Shown here piece after piece: positions 28,301 through 35,396 of a stretch of DNA of 64,000 nucleotides. Where the stretch lies: positions 54,368,233-54,432,232 of the forward strand of contig NC_087067.1 of assembly GCF_963678635.1 (NCBI RefSeq). The letters are read 5' to 3'. The notes below the pieces were generated by a model. That model did not search any database. It was not told the DNA's origin and saw nothing but the letters and a program-made list of their open reading frames with translations. Each line of letters begins with the position of its first letter. The stretch's first letter is position 1. The DNA is from Symsagittifera roscoffensis (Eukaryota; Xenacoelomorpha; Acoela; Convolutidae). Made by a program: the position numbers and the translations under genes.

Positions 28301-31300
28301 CATCCAAAGACTAGACGAACCCATCACACTCAACCTACAGGATGGCTAAATACAACTGACATGCCGCTCACAATCACAACTCATAAAGGATTTAGGGTTC
28401 GACTTGACTTCGCAGAAAAGGACTTCATTGAATCAGACCAATGACCATCTCGATGTTCAAGTATACGTACAGATCCGAGTTACAAGGCATCCCCTCCAAA
28501 CACGATCTTCACGCCATTCCCAAACCAGATCGAAACACAGTTCTCCACAACCAATCAAGAACAAACGATCATAGCAAACCAACTTGAAATCAGATTGATT
28601 TCATTGACAGTCATAGTCTTTGTCAAACGATAACTAACAACTTTCTATCGATGACTCCAGCTTCTTGGAGCTTTCTTCTTCAAGAACAAAACAGGAAATG
28701 ATGCTCGTCAAACAACAACGACCAACATCCATCCTTCATTACAGATCTAAGATTCAAAACTCTGTAAGCCCCGGATGGGTGGAACCAGATATAAACTTCA
28801 TTTATTATTTGGTTATAAATTGGATATTTTATCTCTATAAAATATTTAATATTAACCAATCACGATCCATCTAACTAACAACCCACTTATTTGTAAGTGC
28901 TGAAATTACTTGTAATTTCAGCACCAGAGAGATTTGAATTTAACTTAGAAATTAGTTACCTCTCCAAGAGAACTTTAGCAGTCGCAATAAGCCAGTATAC
29001 TCTAAATCTATTGAGCCTAGCAGAGACTAGTTAAACACCCTGAGACTAGTAGATATAAGAGTAGATTAGGATCGGTATTAGACTAAGAAGTTGCACGAAC
29101 CTATCCGGCCGAGCATAGCGTGACGAGCAGACGGTGTAACCTATCCGAAATTACTCTATGAGTAACACCTCGAACCTAACTCAGCTGTGCAAAAAAAAAC
29201 AGAAACTTTCGACTAAAATGTGCGACTTTGATTGGCGTTCATCCGCATATTCGCTGGTGTAGTCAAACAGAGGCTCAAAGAAAACAGAGTCGATGCACAT
29301 AAAAATCCTTTAAAAATCAATTTTAGGATGAAACACTGACCTCTTAACAGTAATAGAACTTAAAAGCAAATTTCTATAGAGTTACTGTTTGTTAGCTTGA
29401 ATAACATGTATATGGAGAGTAGTAGCAGTCAGTGTGGAGTGTCTTACGGTGTAGAGATAGGAAGAAGTTTGCTAGTTGCTGTCTGTCTATGCTCAACAGT
29501 GCCTCTTCTGTGCCCAGAATACACAGTGCATTCACTGCCGCATAAGTGGGTGCAGCATGGGCGACCTAAATGCACGTACATTACATACCACACTTACTCT
29601 TATCTTACTCTTCGCCTCTATCCACCTTCGTCAGCCCCCAAACAGTTACATTCTCTCCATTGATAGTACAACAACTACAGAACAAAGAAAAACATTTTAC
29701 GGACGCTGCTTTTTCCGAATTGCAGCACATTTTTACAAGCAGCACGTTCATCTCAGACAAAAGAAACCAAACTTTTGAAAAAATAATAATATTTCAAATC
29801 CTTCAATAACGGTTTTCTGGTTAAAATTTCACTTGATATTTAAGAGCACATTTCCTTGTTCCATAACTGCAAATACACGCTATCAGATTTACCATGGACT
29901 TGAACGAAACTTCCCCATGGCCTCCATACCAGCCATGAGATTGTTCCTAATGCTTCAGATATTAACGATCTTGTTGACTTCGAATACAGTGATACATATG
30001 AAATGCCAAAATTATTCGACCTTGGCCTTGAGAACAAATAATTGAGCTCCAAACAAGGCTATTCCAAGCGAGCAACAAAAATATAATAACTGATTTTTTT
30101 AAATTGCGATATAATACAAGCATAGCATTGCAAGAGCATCTACACGTCAAAAACGTTTTTACATAAAATTTTAAAACTGGTTTAAATTTTCAGTTTATCA
30201 ACTTTGCCCTTAAAATAGTGCACAATAAGGTGACTAAGCATTTAAAACGTCGTCAGCCGAAACGATTAGATTGAAAAATGTTTAAAACGAAAATGTAAAA
30301 GAAACTTACCAACTCGGACTCTCAAAATCCGAGTTAGTAATTTAGAAATAAAAGAGCGACTGACAATCATACTAAAAATTGTTTAAATCGAAGAACTTCA
30401 TGTTTAGGGGAAAAAGGTCCACCAAAAAATCAGCTGCAGGTCCACCAAAAAAATTACCCGCACCATTTAAAACTTTACAAAGACCTTTCTGCATGCTAGC
30501 GAAAAGTCAAACTTTCAAAAAAACTTCTTTCGGTGGGAACCCAAATATCCAAAATAGCCGAAAGTTTTCAATTTGCAAAGAAACAGGTCCCGCCAGGAAT
30601 CGAACTCCTGGGCTCTCTCGTCTCAAGCATGGGTGTTACAACAACTTGAAAGAAAGCTGAAACTTCATAACAATCGGGCTACAGGAATCAAGCCGACAAA
30701 AATAGGCAGACGGACGATAGCCCGAAAAAGCAGAAAAAATCAAGTTTGCAAAAAAACAGGTCCCGGTCGGATTCGAACCACAGGCCTTTGGTACCTCAAA
30801 GACGAAATCAATTAAGCCTACAAAAAAAACAATTTTACATCTGAAAATGTTAGATTCAGTAACGCATTAAATCTAGGCACTATACCTCGAGGTGTTAAAC
30901 GTGCTGAAAAAGGAAATCTAGAAAATGGAGACAATCCTGTGGAAAAAAATTTTTTACGGGAAAAAAGTCTAGTACCCGACTGCAATACCCTTGCTTATCG
31001 CAAGGTTAAAAAAATACGATAGTCGGGCACTTCACAAAAGTCGAGCAGTTCAATTTTTCTCAGAAAAAAATCCATTTCGTATTTACTGAAAACAGAAAAA
31101 ATGTGCGACCAGGATTCTAATTCTAGACCTTAGGCTTCAGGGCGCCCGCAATAGCTCTAAATCAAGTGAGAAGGATCCTGCAAAACGTTTAGGTTCAATA
31201 ATATAGCAAGTTCAATTTCTGACAGCTTTGTAAAAATTATTGGAAAAGTCAAGTACCCGATTACAAGTAGTCACTTGCTCTCGCAATCGAAAAAAAACTA

Positions 31301-32406
31301 CTCTTTATAACATTTCCATCACACAGTGGCAACCATGGCTAGCTTTATCAACGATCAAAATACGTCTGACCAGAGAGAAGGTTTCTCCCACTCCCCTCAC
31401 CTATCAATTTTGAAAAACTATTTAAACATTGTCGTAATGCAATGAAGCTTGGCCTATTCAACAAACTAACAATTGTGAACAGATTTGTTCTTCATACCTT
31501 AAATAATAACATCACGCGTTCAGCCATAAAAACACTCAAAGGAACTATAAAAATAGAAAATTTGAAAGGTGGGGAAAGTGGAAAAGATCCAGAGAAAAAT
31601 GAGCAAATGATCCGACAAACTGGTGGAAAAAAAGCGTACTTGACGATTAGTGGCATGTGTGGTGTAGTGGTTCAATTAGACTAACTTGACATGGTCCCCC
31701 TCCGTAGCCGCCTCGTTTGCTGTCTTTGCACTTGTTCAGAAAGTGGACCACTTTGGAGGCCTCCTCCTCACTGCACTGATAGCCCAACATGCTGAGACAG
31801 TGGAGGCTCCAGTAGCAGATCCAGGGCCTAGATGCGTCCAGGGAGCAGTAGGAGGAGGACAGGGAGCGGAAGAGTCCCTTCTTCAAAAAGTCTATCGTGC
31901 ACTCGGCCGAGAAAATGGAAGGAGAATTCAGAGTTTTAAGGGCTGATGAAGACATGAAGTCGTTGAAGATACGCGCCACCTACAAACCAAACAAATAAAA
32001 CAAAACTAAACACACAAACTTGAAGGAGCCCTCAGCCTTTACTGAGAAAACACGTATCATCGATCACTAAAATCGAAGATCTTTTGAGAATACCTTCTCA
32101 AATTAGACGAGCTCCGCTATCGTCTTTTTTTTTCCTGAAGCTCCATTTGAACTTCTATATCAAAATGACAGTTCAAGACATTGGCATTTTGTGCTTATTT
32201 TAATCAGAATAAACACTGGCCTTCTGTTCGGTCTTGCTCTGTTCTCGGGTAGTTCTGGAATGGATAAGGGAGGGGACACTGCGACATACTTCACAGAAGA
32301 AGCCCCTCCTGCTCAAACTATCTTGCAGCTGCTCCTCCTCATCCATCGCCGATAACACTTCCCCATTACTCAACACATCCCCGTTCTCCTCATTAGTACT
32401 GCCCAT
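6864..32406 (-). CDS. FNTB: Protein farnesyltransferase subunit beta (whole gene, 5 exons)
   Basis: This is the catalytic beta subunit of cytosolic protein farnesyltransferase. Together with the alpha subunit it attaches farnesyl to the cysteine of C-terminal CaaX boxes (Ras, lamins). Five coding exons, 32406-32215, 31979-31686, 29565-29448, 7917-7607 and 7340-6864, join in phase to 463 codons (human about 437). Hallmarks in order are CSLDASRPWICYW, GGYGGGP, APTYAAVNALCILGTEEA, QPDGSYVMHEDGEVDVR, EAHGGYTFCGWASL and RDFYHTCYALSGLS. The zinc ligands are kept: D317 and C319 in LVDSCYSFW, and H402 in RDFYHTCY. Introns are GT-AG. Intron 3 is 21.5 kb because it contains an inserted LTR retroelement on the opposite strand. 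The start is the ATG at 32406, which gives an N-terminus of normal length. Family identity is very secure; splice junctions are inferred from phase and conservation. Confidence 0.93.
7607..7917 (-). CDS. FNTB: FNTB coding exon 4
   Basis: The acceptor is GCTGTTTGCAG, and the exon reads PDGSYVMHEDGEVDVRGVYC through SSRQMAFE. The donor is GAG followed by GTCACT, a slightly weak 5' site. It contains GGYTFCGWASLNLL, part of the barrel lining the isoprenoid pocket. A SINE lies directly upstream, within about 20 bp of the acceptor. Confidence 0.92.
7936..8155 (-). repeat. tRNA-derived SINE, minus strand, in FNTB intron 3
   Basis: The tail on the plus strand reads AACACAGAGGCAAAGCTGC, matching the SINE tails at 3935 and 4803. 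The head reads, on the minus strand, GTGTAGAGCAGT then GAAGTTCGATTTCC (B-box-like), but it is not the Ser head of the 4803 copy. The body has the same GCTACTT/AAGTAGC words as the 4803 copy. Confidence 0.55.
8185..10600. other. FNTB intron 3 DNA, no gene seen
   Basis: This is AT-rich intron sequence. Around 10200-10400 there is an A-rich, purine-rich stretch with repeated TCGAAAAGAAGGAT-like words, which looks like simple-repeat expansion. No protein or RNA gene is supported. Confidence 0.6.
10611..10850. repeat. Tandem duplication of a ~130-bp unit
   Basis: Two adjacent copies start at about 10615 and 10751. Both contain TACGATATAG, TTAAACATGCAAAAATAA, GACTTAAACATGG and GATAGTGAAGCCCGCATTTA. 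They differ by a few substitutions and about 30 bp of indel. Non-coding, inside FNTB intron 3. Confidence 0.75.
10987..11396 (+). repeat. Element 1 left LTR
   Basis: A 410-bp repeat with TG...CA ends, matching 28780-29183 along its length. It contains short direct words such as GAGACTAG. The right copy has a small indel and about 17 differences. Confidence 0.88.
11399..11413 (+). promoter_or_regulatory. Candidate primer-binding site, element 1
   Basis: TGGTGCGACCATAAG starts 2 nt after the LTR end. TGG at this position pairs with the CCA end of a tRNA primer. The tRNA species was not identified. Confidence 0.55.
11414..12839 (+). other. Element 1 leader, non-coding
   Basis: An A/C-rich untranslated leader between the primer-binding site and the first gag-like reading frame. 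Frequent stops in all frames and no motif recognised. The words GATCATCAAGGC and CCTTGGATC recur near 12090 and 12170, suggesting a short internal duplication. Confidence 0.5.
12840..15640 (+). pseudogene. gag-like region, element 1 (broken)
   Basis: Several open pieces (about 12850-13090, 14183-14638, 14687-15229, 15183-15482) lie in different frames. The first is charged and Ser/Asp-rich. The middle pieces are Asn/Gln-rich and low in complexity. The piece ending at 15229 contains GTDPEYSVEDYLNAV and a Trp-containing helix region (AAQKWFSVLP), typical of the Ty3-type capsid. The next fragment continues the capsid in another frame, so at least one frameshift lies near 15200-15280. The gene is non-functional. 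Confidence 0.65.
15659..15700 (+). pseudogene. CCHC zinc knuckle of gag, element 1
   Basis: CNYCRRYGHSIAEC fits C-x2-C-x4-H-x4-C exactly. This is the nucleocapsid zinc knuckle that binds element RNA. It directly follows the capsid fragments and precedes an Asn/Arg/Ser-rich tail. Confidence 0.85.
15773..16747 (+). pseudogene. Asn/Arg/Ser-rich nucleocapsid tail, element 1
   Basis: Reading frames at 15773-16123, 16017-16418 and 16415-16747 share one low-complexity DNA tract rich in AAC, AGA and TCA. It encodes repeated RSNSQNN/YSRSNS-type words, a basic RS/RN-rich RNA-binding-like tail, and then an acidic segment. The frame switches show indels in the repeat. No enzyme is implied. Confidence 0.5.
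16775..17172 (+). pseudogene. Aspartic protease region, element 1
   Basis: FLIDSGAESNIIN (catalytic DSG at 16804-16812) is the retropepsin active-site motif. The following ~100 codons (HNIIGIPFITKYIPTINI) resemble the ILG-type second conserved block. The protease would cut the element's Gag-Pol precursor. The reading frame is disrupted upstream and downstream. Confidence 0.75.
17319..17813 (+). pseudogene. Protease-RT linker region, element 1
   Basis: A 164-codon open piece with YQITLPLGLLGYCETN and a downstream segment ending just before the RT. Similar LP-x-GLLGY blocks lie between protease and RT in many Ty3/gypsy elements. It ends at a stop just before the RT and restarts in another frame. 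Confidence 0.5.
17814..18565 (+). pseudogene. Reverse transcriptase region, element 1 (broken)
   Basis: The longest open piece is 18093-18407. It carries MNSAYNQMLLDE (palm block A region), GISIGPAAFSAFMSKIF and the catalytic YLDD at 18279-18290, followed by the thumb block (KFLGHIIEKYTITP) in a different frame. Stops (for example near 18005, 18483 and 18558) and a frameshift near 18400 show that the copy is dead. Confidence 0.88.
18566..19340 (+). pseudogene. RNase H region, element 1 (broken)
   Basis: AMCDASNFGIVAALLQ is the RNase H first-aspartate block. After a frame change near 18790, MRECTAIIYTLTEYE and LFTDHKPIIFLF give the Glu and second Asp blocks. LPDTLSRNTPLE at about 19060 is the usual end of the Ty3 RNase H. 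Breaks occur near 18820 and 19004. Confidence 0.82.
19385..20488 (+). pseudogene. Integrase region, element 1 (broken)
   Basis: An HHCC-type zinc region lies at about 19800-19940 (HTEGH...C...C) and contains an in-frame TGA near 19915. The catalytic core at 20067-20612 shows D at 20079, D at 20199 (VTDNGTEF) and E at 20307 (GLVEGMNR), with 35 residues between the last two, the canonical D,D(35)E. It would insert element cDNA into chromosomes. Several frame changes make it non-functional. Confidence 0.88.
20489..21142 (+). pseudogene. Integrase C-terminus with GPY/F-like module, element 1
   Basis: A 217-codon open piece. LKIGTFVLIPNF and KLQPLRKGPYQLID match the GPY/F module at the end of Ty3/gypsy integrases. 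It is followed by a basic tail (TRTKNTSKRKEK). It overlaps the end of the catalytic core in another frame. Confidence 0.75.
21891..22379 (+). pseudogene. Pro/Ser/Thr-rich ORF after pol, element 1
   Basis: A 162-codon reading frame, basic at its start, then Pro/Ser/Thr-rich with many TP and SP pairs. No family recognised. It may be part of the integrase tail or the start of the third-gene region. Low complexity means similarity would be hard to prove. Confidence 0.35.
22800..25063 (+). pseudogene. Envelope-like region, element 1 (broken)
   Basis: Pieces at 22915-23346, 23687-24280, 24390-24686 and 24692-25063 sit in different frames between pol and the 3' end, where errantivirus-like elements carry env. 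They contain scattered cysteines in ectodomain-like sequence. Near 24950-25000 there is one hydrophobic segment (NFIGFLFSLLKGIYN), as expected of a C-terminal membrane anchor with a short tail. The region has frameshifts near 23350-23690 and 24280-24390, and a TGA at 25061-25063 just after the hydrophobic segment. The envelope family is not recognised. Function is inferred from position and membrane segment only, and this copy cannot be expressed as one protein. Confidence 0.5.
25416..26537 (+). CDS. Intact 373-codon ORF of unknown function, element 1
   Basis: ATG to TAG without interruption, the longest intact frame in element 1. The first ~220 residues are Pro/Ser/Thr/Asn-rich and probably disordered. 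The last ~150 are more globular (FVDENVLLPSLHWTAYYNF, LTPRQFTYVGYKKLLKTF). No signal peptide, membrane segment or known motif. It lies downstream of the envelope-like region, with the 26660-27067 frame following. It could be an accessory protein or the C-terminal part of a longer product. The family is unrecognised. Confidence 0.5.
   Translation: MSRQVGSLHRSNSHPANLQNPLPIIPLFAFPPPDSPQANTSSGMNSDIEITIYTTISQFNDSDIETPDEFADSEPSPSTHTPISSTSFSKPPFQPIQSHSQHTPPYTPSQVTPTYSPFNNERSTNNSPDNIQLSEELDNFITLQQQLLSPHTLTIHQLSSTITSSNPPTPTPISDYTPSLAHSSTSTESSNSTNRAYRTFKRKFPNHPFPPKPGTAREYINLPDHTNTTNFLQITLPLFPQNTLHQSDSNPEPRHFVDENVLLPSLHWTAYYNFTNPLTLPLYNTTIDIERNKDELFRLTTALTPRQFTYVGYKKLLKTFTAPRANEYSIEYYDHNIIRSNQDQFLDDDKFANPQITEKFFLLNHHTYSHLTY
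26660..27067 (+). CDS. Hypothetical 135-codon ORF, element 1 3' region
   Basis: An open frame rich in His, Phe, Tyr and Thr (FINSKYSSPFFLNFTYCIKN). It may continue the 373-codon frame after the break at 26537. No motif recognised. Weak support beyond its length and its position inside the element. Confidence 0.3.
   Translation: MLCSHDIMLRTKQTHTFTYYRFIQNHFHLHTPSRQPHHRFQFINSKYSSPFFLNFTYCIKNTNFQGILRNYDPITQMYIFCPLTKTFNDVESRPLIIPHEYIQPIEVPILEFIHNTKYNNKIYNLIQNTHLMNLQ
27068..28779 (+). other. Element 1 3' non-coding region with AGCAGTAAA words
   Basis: No gene seen. Around 27385-27540 the word GCAGTAAA (also GTAGTAAA, GCAGTACT) recurs about six times at irregular 25-40 bp spacing. The words GGCCTAACCCACC repeat at 28034 and 28077. 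A purine-rich GGATGGG abuts the right LTR and could be the polypurine tract. Confidence 0.45.
28780..29183 (+). repeat. Element 1 right LTR
   Basis: A 404-bp copy of 10987-11396 with the same TG...CA ends. It is followed by the target duplication GCTG at 29184-29187. Confidence 0.88.
29448..29565 (-). CDS. FNTB: FNTB coding exon 3
   Basis: This short 118-nt exon enters in phase 0 (acceptor CATTTAG) and leaves in phase 1 (donor GTAAGA). It encodes AHAAPTYAAVNALCILGTEE, a highly conserved FNTB block, through FLSLH. Its last base joins exon 4 to make CAG (Gln) of HQPDGSY. It lies only 265 bp from the right LTR of the intronic retroelement. Confidence 0.92.
29590..30370. other. FNTB intron 2 DNA, no gene seen
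   Basis: AT-rich intron sequence between exon 3 and the SINE-like copies at 30575. Short open frames carry no motif. Confidence 0.5.
30575..30660 (-). repeat. tRNA-like SINE head, minus strand (copy A)
   Basis: On the minus strand a B-box and T-arm read CCAGGAGTTCGATTCCTGG (perfect 6-bp stem), followed by CGGGACCTGTTTC. The 3' flank TTTGCAAAGAAACAGGTCCC (plus strand) is nearly repeated at copy B. The degraded upstream half argues for a SINE rather than a working tRNA. Confidence 0.5.
30745..30830 (-). repeat. tRNA-like SINE head, minus strand (copy B)
   Basis: The minus strand carries CTTTGAGGTACCAAAG (anticodon-like arm) and GTGGTTCGAATCCGACC (B-box), then CGGGACCTGTTTTTTTG. The flank shared with copy A (TTTGCAAAAAAACAGGTCCC) marks both as one family. 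A further worn copy may lie at 31085-31150. Confidence 0.5.
30948..31040. repeat. MITE-family fragment
   Basis: TTTACGGGAAAAAAGTCTAG matches the arms of the palindrome at 3205. It is followed by GTACCCGACTGCAATACCC and the inverted half TAGTCGGGCAC at about 31021. Related words return at 31247. Confidence 0.55.
31686..31979 (-). CDS. FNTB: FNTB coding exon 2
   Basis: The exon has 98 codons and is in phase 0 at both ends. Acceptor is TTTGTAG before GTGGCGCG; donor is CAA followed by GTTAGT. It encodes the start of the alpha-alpha barrel, including SLDASRPWICYWSLHCL and RGGYGGGPCQ. Intron 1 is about 235 bp. Confidence 0.9.
32215..32406 (-). CDS. FNTB: FNTB coding exon 1
   Basis: This exon holds 64 codons, from the ATG (MGSTNEENG) to AGT, with donor GTTTAT. 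The N-terminal region is poorly conserved, as in other FNTB proteins. Its end (EQSKTEQKAS) lines up with the human segment just before the first helix. A splice-acceptor-like TTTCAG lies 36 nt upstream of the ATG (AG at 32443-32444). This implies either a 5'UTR intron or a trans-splice site. Confidence 0.75.
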
Positions 32407-32439
32407 GATATGACGACACTGGCCTAATGGGTCAACACA

Positions 32440-32446
32440 AACCTGA
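32440..32446 (-). promoter_or_regulatory. Splice acceptor-like site upstream of FNTB start
   Basis: The minus strand reads GATTTCAG then GTTTGTG, with AG at 32444-32443, 36 nt before the ATG. It is either the 3' end of a 5'UTR intron or a spliced-leader acceptor. Confidence 0.5.
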
Positions 32447-32721
32447 AATCGAACAGCGTTACATACTCCATGGGAACAATCGCCGTCTAGAACCAATAAT
32501 AACTTGTTTGTTAACCAAAAGTTGGGCTCGTCTGCCCTTGAAGTTGAGAGTTTTCGGACATCACGGTATCCAATTGTCGAAGCACAAGCCCGAGGGGGTA
32601 CGTAGAAGAGGGTTTTGGACAAGTTGAACAGGTGCTAAGTAGTGCGGGGTGCAACAGATCAAGTTGGAGGGAACAACAGAGCTGTTTCAGCGGTAGAGGT
32701 ATGTGTTTATCAACCCGCTGT

Positions 32722-32796
32722 AACCGGATCAGAAATGGGAGAGCAAGACGCGTGTCCTGTAACGCAAAGGTCGCGGGTTTGAATCCCGCTTCGGTT
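32722..32796 (+). pseudogene. tRNA-Thr(UGU)-like pseudogene or SINE head
   Basis: Acceptor halves AACCGGA and TTCGGTT pair. The T-arm GCGGGTTTGAATCCCGC is perfect and gives a good B-box. The anticodon arm GCGTGTCCTGTAACGC is one base short, with C in place of the invariant U33, and the D-arm is imperfect. It is not a working tRNA. The GC-rich sequence after it (to about 32875) may be a SINE body. Not listed as a tRNA gene for these reasons. Confidence 0.45.
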
Positions 32797-32989
32797 ACGG
32801 TTGGAGGTGTCCCAGTGTCATCTGCCTCCTCATTATGGGACCGGCTGAGGCAAAATCGACGCTAATATTATTAGAAGTTATTCTGATAACCTTCGCTTTG
32901 GGCTACTTGCCTTGTGTGGTTTGGTTTTAAAAGGGCTTTAAAGTAATTAAAACAAAGGTAGAAACTTCATCTCGGTTACTTAAATTTAA

Positions 32990-33380
32990 GGGTGGATTTT
33001 TGTTAAACGAGCGGTAGGAAAAAATGAAGTACGGGTGATAACTAGACTCACCGAAAAATAAAGGAGCTTGCTGAGGCTTGGATATGTACTGCGCATCACT
33101 AAAGAACGCGAGGAAGATGCCTGAGTTGGATGGGTGAAAAAGCTAGAGGACCTTGGTGGAGAGGAAAACAAAAATATGGAGAAACACTGACTCAATTTGG
33201 CTGAGGAAGAAGTACTGGACCTCGTTAACACTGAGGAAGAGGCAAAGGATAGGAAGCAACGAGAAAAAAAAGATCCAAAGGAGAAACCAACGAAAGATGG
33301 GATGAGACGGAAGAAAACGCGGCACAGGAAAGCATCGAGCGATCAATTTCAAACAATGAACGATTACCCGACGTCATGAA
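32990..33380 (+). pseudogene. Possible LINE 3' fragment
   Basis: The stretch is less AT-rich than its surroundings. It reads LRLGYVLRITKERE (about 33070-33110), resembling the GHVLRMPKER block near the end of many LINE ORF2 proteins. A Lys/Glu-rich frame (33197-33379) follows. The match is short and the rest is not recognised. Confidence 0.25.
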
Positions 33381-33739
33381 CTTGTGGGGAAAAATAAGGA
33401 GTTAAAAGGACGTTGTTATTAGAACTTTTGCCTTTATCATCAATTCTTTGTAGCTTGATACACGATCGGCCGTAATCCAAGTTGGGAAATGTTGTTGGAA
33501 AATCTTAAGTTTTTGGATTGAGGCTCTTAAGATTGATACCCAACCTGTTGCATACGATAAGATTGAGATTTTGTGTTTTGAGATACGATGAGTCGAATTT
33601 TTGTGCTTAGAGTTATATATTTCTTCTAATGTAACAGACTTTTTTGTTCACTTTTAAGTTTTTGTCGGTGTGTCACCAGCACCAAGTTTTTGTCGGTGTG
33701 GCACCAGTTTTTTGTCTCCCAGCACCAAAATCGCTCCCT

Positions 33740-34170
33740 TCATTCCTCAGATCATAACTTAGTTATTTGTCAAAAGCTTTAGCAAAGTCCGTATAAAATC
33801 ACGGACACTTCTGGGCAGTTCAATTCGTTTTTCAAAAATTGTTTAACAAAACTAGCACGTTAGTCAACAGATCGGTTTCTGATAAAAACCATGCTGCATT
33901 TTTGAAGCTTTAGACAAGAGTATTTCGAACAGTGGTTCTTTGATCCATTTACTTTGTATACGAGGTATTGCACCACTTTTCCATCTATGTATTAACTTCT
34001 TTTGGCACTTGATACATTAGAAAGAATTGCTGAGGCAAGAACTCATTGAAACCCTAGTTTTTGAAAGAAAGTTGATATGCCATCAAGTCCACCAAATTTT
34101 GTCGGATCAAATTCCTCCAGACAACTTTTGATTTTGAGGTTCGATGTGTCTTTAAGCATCCCTTAAGAAG
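33740..34170 (-). pseudogene. LINE reverse-transcriptase fossil, minus strand
   Basis: Minus-strand translation gives, in broken frames, GGLDGISTFFQKLGF (about 34060-34110; compare PGPDGI of LINE RTs), MQHGFYQK (about 33890) and TDFAKAFDK (about 33774-33800, catalytic palm block A). Order and spacing fit a Jockey/CR1/RTE-type RT. At least three stops and a frameshift. Confidence 0.65.
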
Positions 34171-34936
34171 TACGGAACACTTGGCGTAGATGGTTAATCA
34201 TCTTAGGTGAAAACACTTACTGTAAAATTGATCCAATAAAGAGTTCAGACCGCAACAAGACTCCTTAATTACTGAAAGAGTCTTCTCCACTCCATTTTAT
34301 CCCAGAGAAAAGTGTCATTACTCCTTGGGAATACAAAATGAAGGGCTCACTAAACTGCAATACAATTATTTCAATTTGCAAAATTTTAATGTAGAACCGG
34401 TCAATAACCCAAGCGGATGATGGTGTTCTCCTTCGAAACATTAACAAAAATGCTTTTAAATAAGACTGAGCTTCTAGCGCAGATGCGAAGCCAAGTTTCG
34501 CACCACTTACGATGCGCAACAAACAATTCGCTAAATCTAAAAATGAAATTAGCATCAAAAGAAAACTTACCGAGCGGTAACAAAGCCGAAAACACCCTAG
34601 CAGAAACCCTTCAAGCCAAAAAAATTCAAAAAGAGAAAACTAAAAAAAATTGTTAGAGCCCCATCCCCCTCAAAACACACACGCACACAAAAAAAATTCA
34701 CTCATCAAACGATGCAATATGAGGCCAATAAGCCGATATAATAGACCGACTTATATTAAACCAAGAAAAAAATCGGAAAAACAAAAAATGAAATTAAAAA
34801 AAAACAAGTTCGTAAAATTACAACCAACTAAAAAGCAAACTTCGAATAGGACGGATAAGTAAACTGCCAACATGCTCAAAATATGTCTATTGCAGTATTT
34901 CCAACAGTGAGACCAGAAGAGGAGTCCTCTGAAAAA

Positions 34937-35010
34937 AGTTATTTACGGGAAAAAGTGTAGGACCCAATTGCAGTACCATTGCTTGTCGCAAGGGTAATTA
35001 TAAAAATTCC
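34937..35010. repeat. MITE-family fragment
   Basis: AGTTATTTACGGGAAAAAGT followed by GTAGGACCCAATTGCAGTACC and CTTGTCGCAAGGGTAA matches the copy at 30948 and, in its first part, the arm at 3205. Confidence 0.55.
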
Positions 35011-35396
35011 CCTCTGAATTTGTAATTTTCAACTTTCGATTTAATTTCGAAGTAAAATTTATCTAAATAAAACCTTTTTTTTGACAAATCTTTGTTTGAC
35101 TCTTAGTTGGAAATGGAATTGTATATATTAATAAACTGTTTTATCTTTCTATCGAATGCAATGAGTTTCAGTAGTTGGAATGTTTTTTTTCGCAAGTGCA
35201 ATTTTATACCTTAGATGTGGCAGAGGCAGGAAAAATTGACTCCAAAATAGGAATTTACGATGAACTAAATAATTCTTCAAACTTCATTCGATAAAAAAAA
35301 TAAATTCGAATAAACGTTTTCAACTAACCCAAATGAAAGTTCTCTACAAAACTCATCTCAATCAACGCTAATAAACAAAGTAAAACAAAACAAAAG

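Larger units (their letters stand above)
10987..29183 (+). mobile_element. Element 1: decayed 18.2-kb Ty3/gypsy LTR retroelement in FNTB intron 3
   Basis: Direct terminal repeats (10987-11396 and 28780-29183) begin TGGAACCAG and end AACTCA. They are flanked by the 4-bp target duplication GCTG (10983-10986 and 29184-29187). A candidate primer-binding site lies 2 nt after the left LTR. Internal order is gag, CCHC knuckle, protease, RT, RNase H, integrase with a GPY/F-type end, then a 6-kb region with an envelope-like part. This order is diagnostic of Ty3/gypsy. Almost every reading frame is broken by frameshifts and stops. The LTRs differ at roughly 4-5% of positions by eye, so it is older than element 2. 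The plus strand is strikingly A-rich and G-poor. The element runs opposite to FNTB. Confidence 0.9.

Noticed and set aside
32722-32796. Functional tRNA-Thr gene
   Set aside because: Anticodon arm one base short, U33 replaced by C, D-arm imperfect.
33640-33720. Short direct repeats AGTTTTTGTCGGTGTG with CACCAG
   Set aside because: Only two to three copies of a short word. A local duplication with no further support for function.
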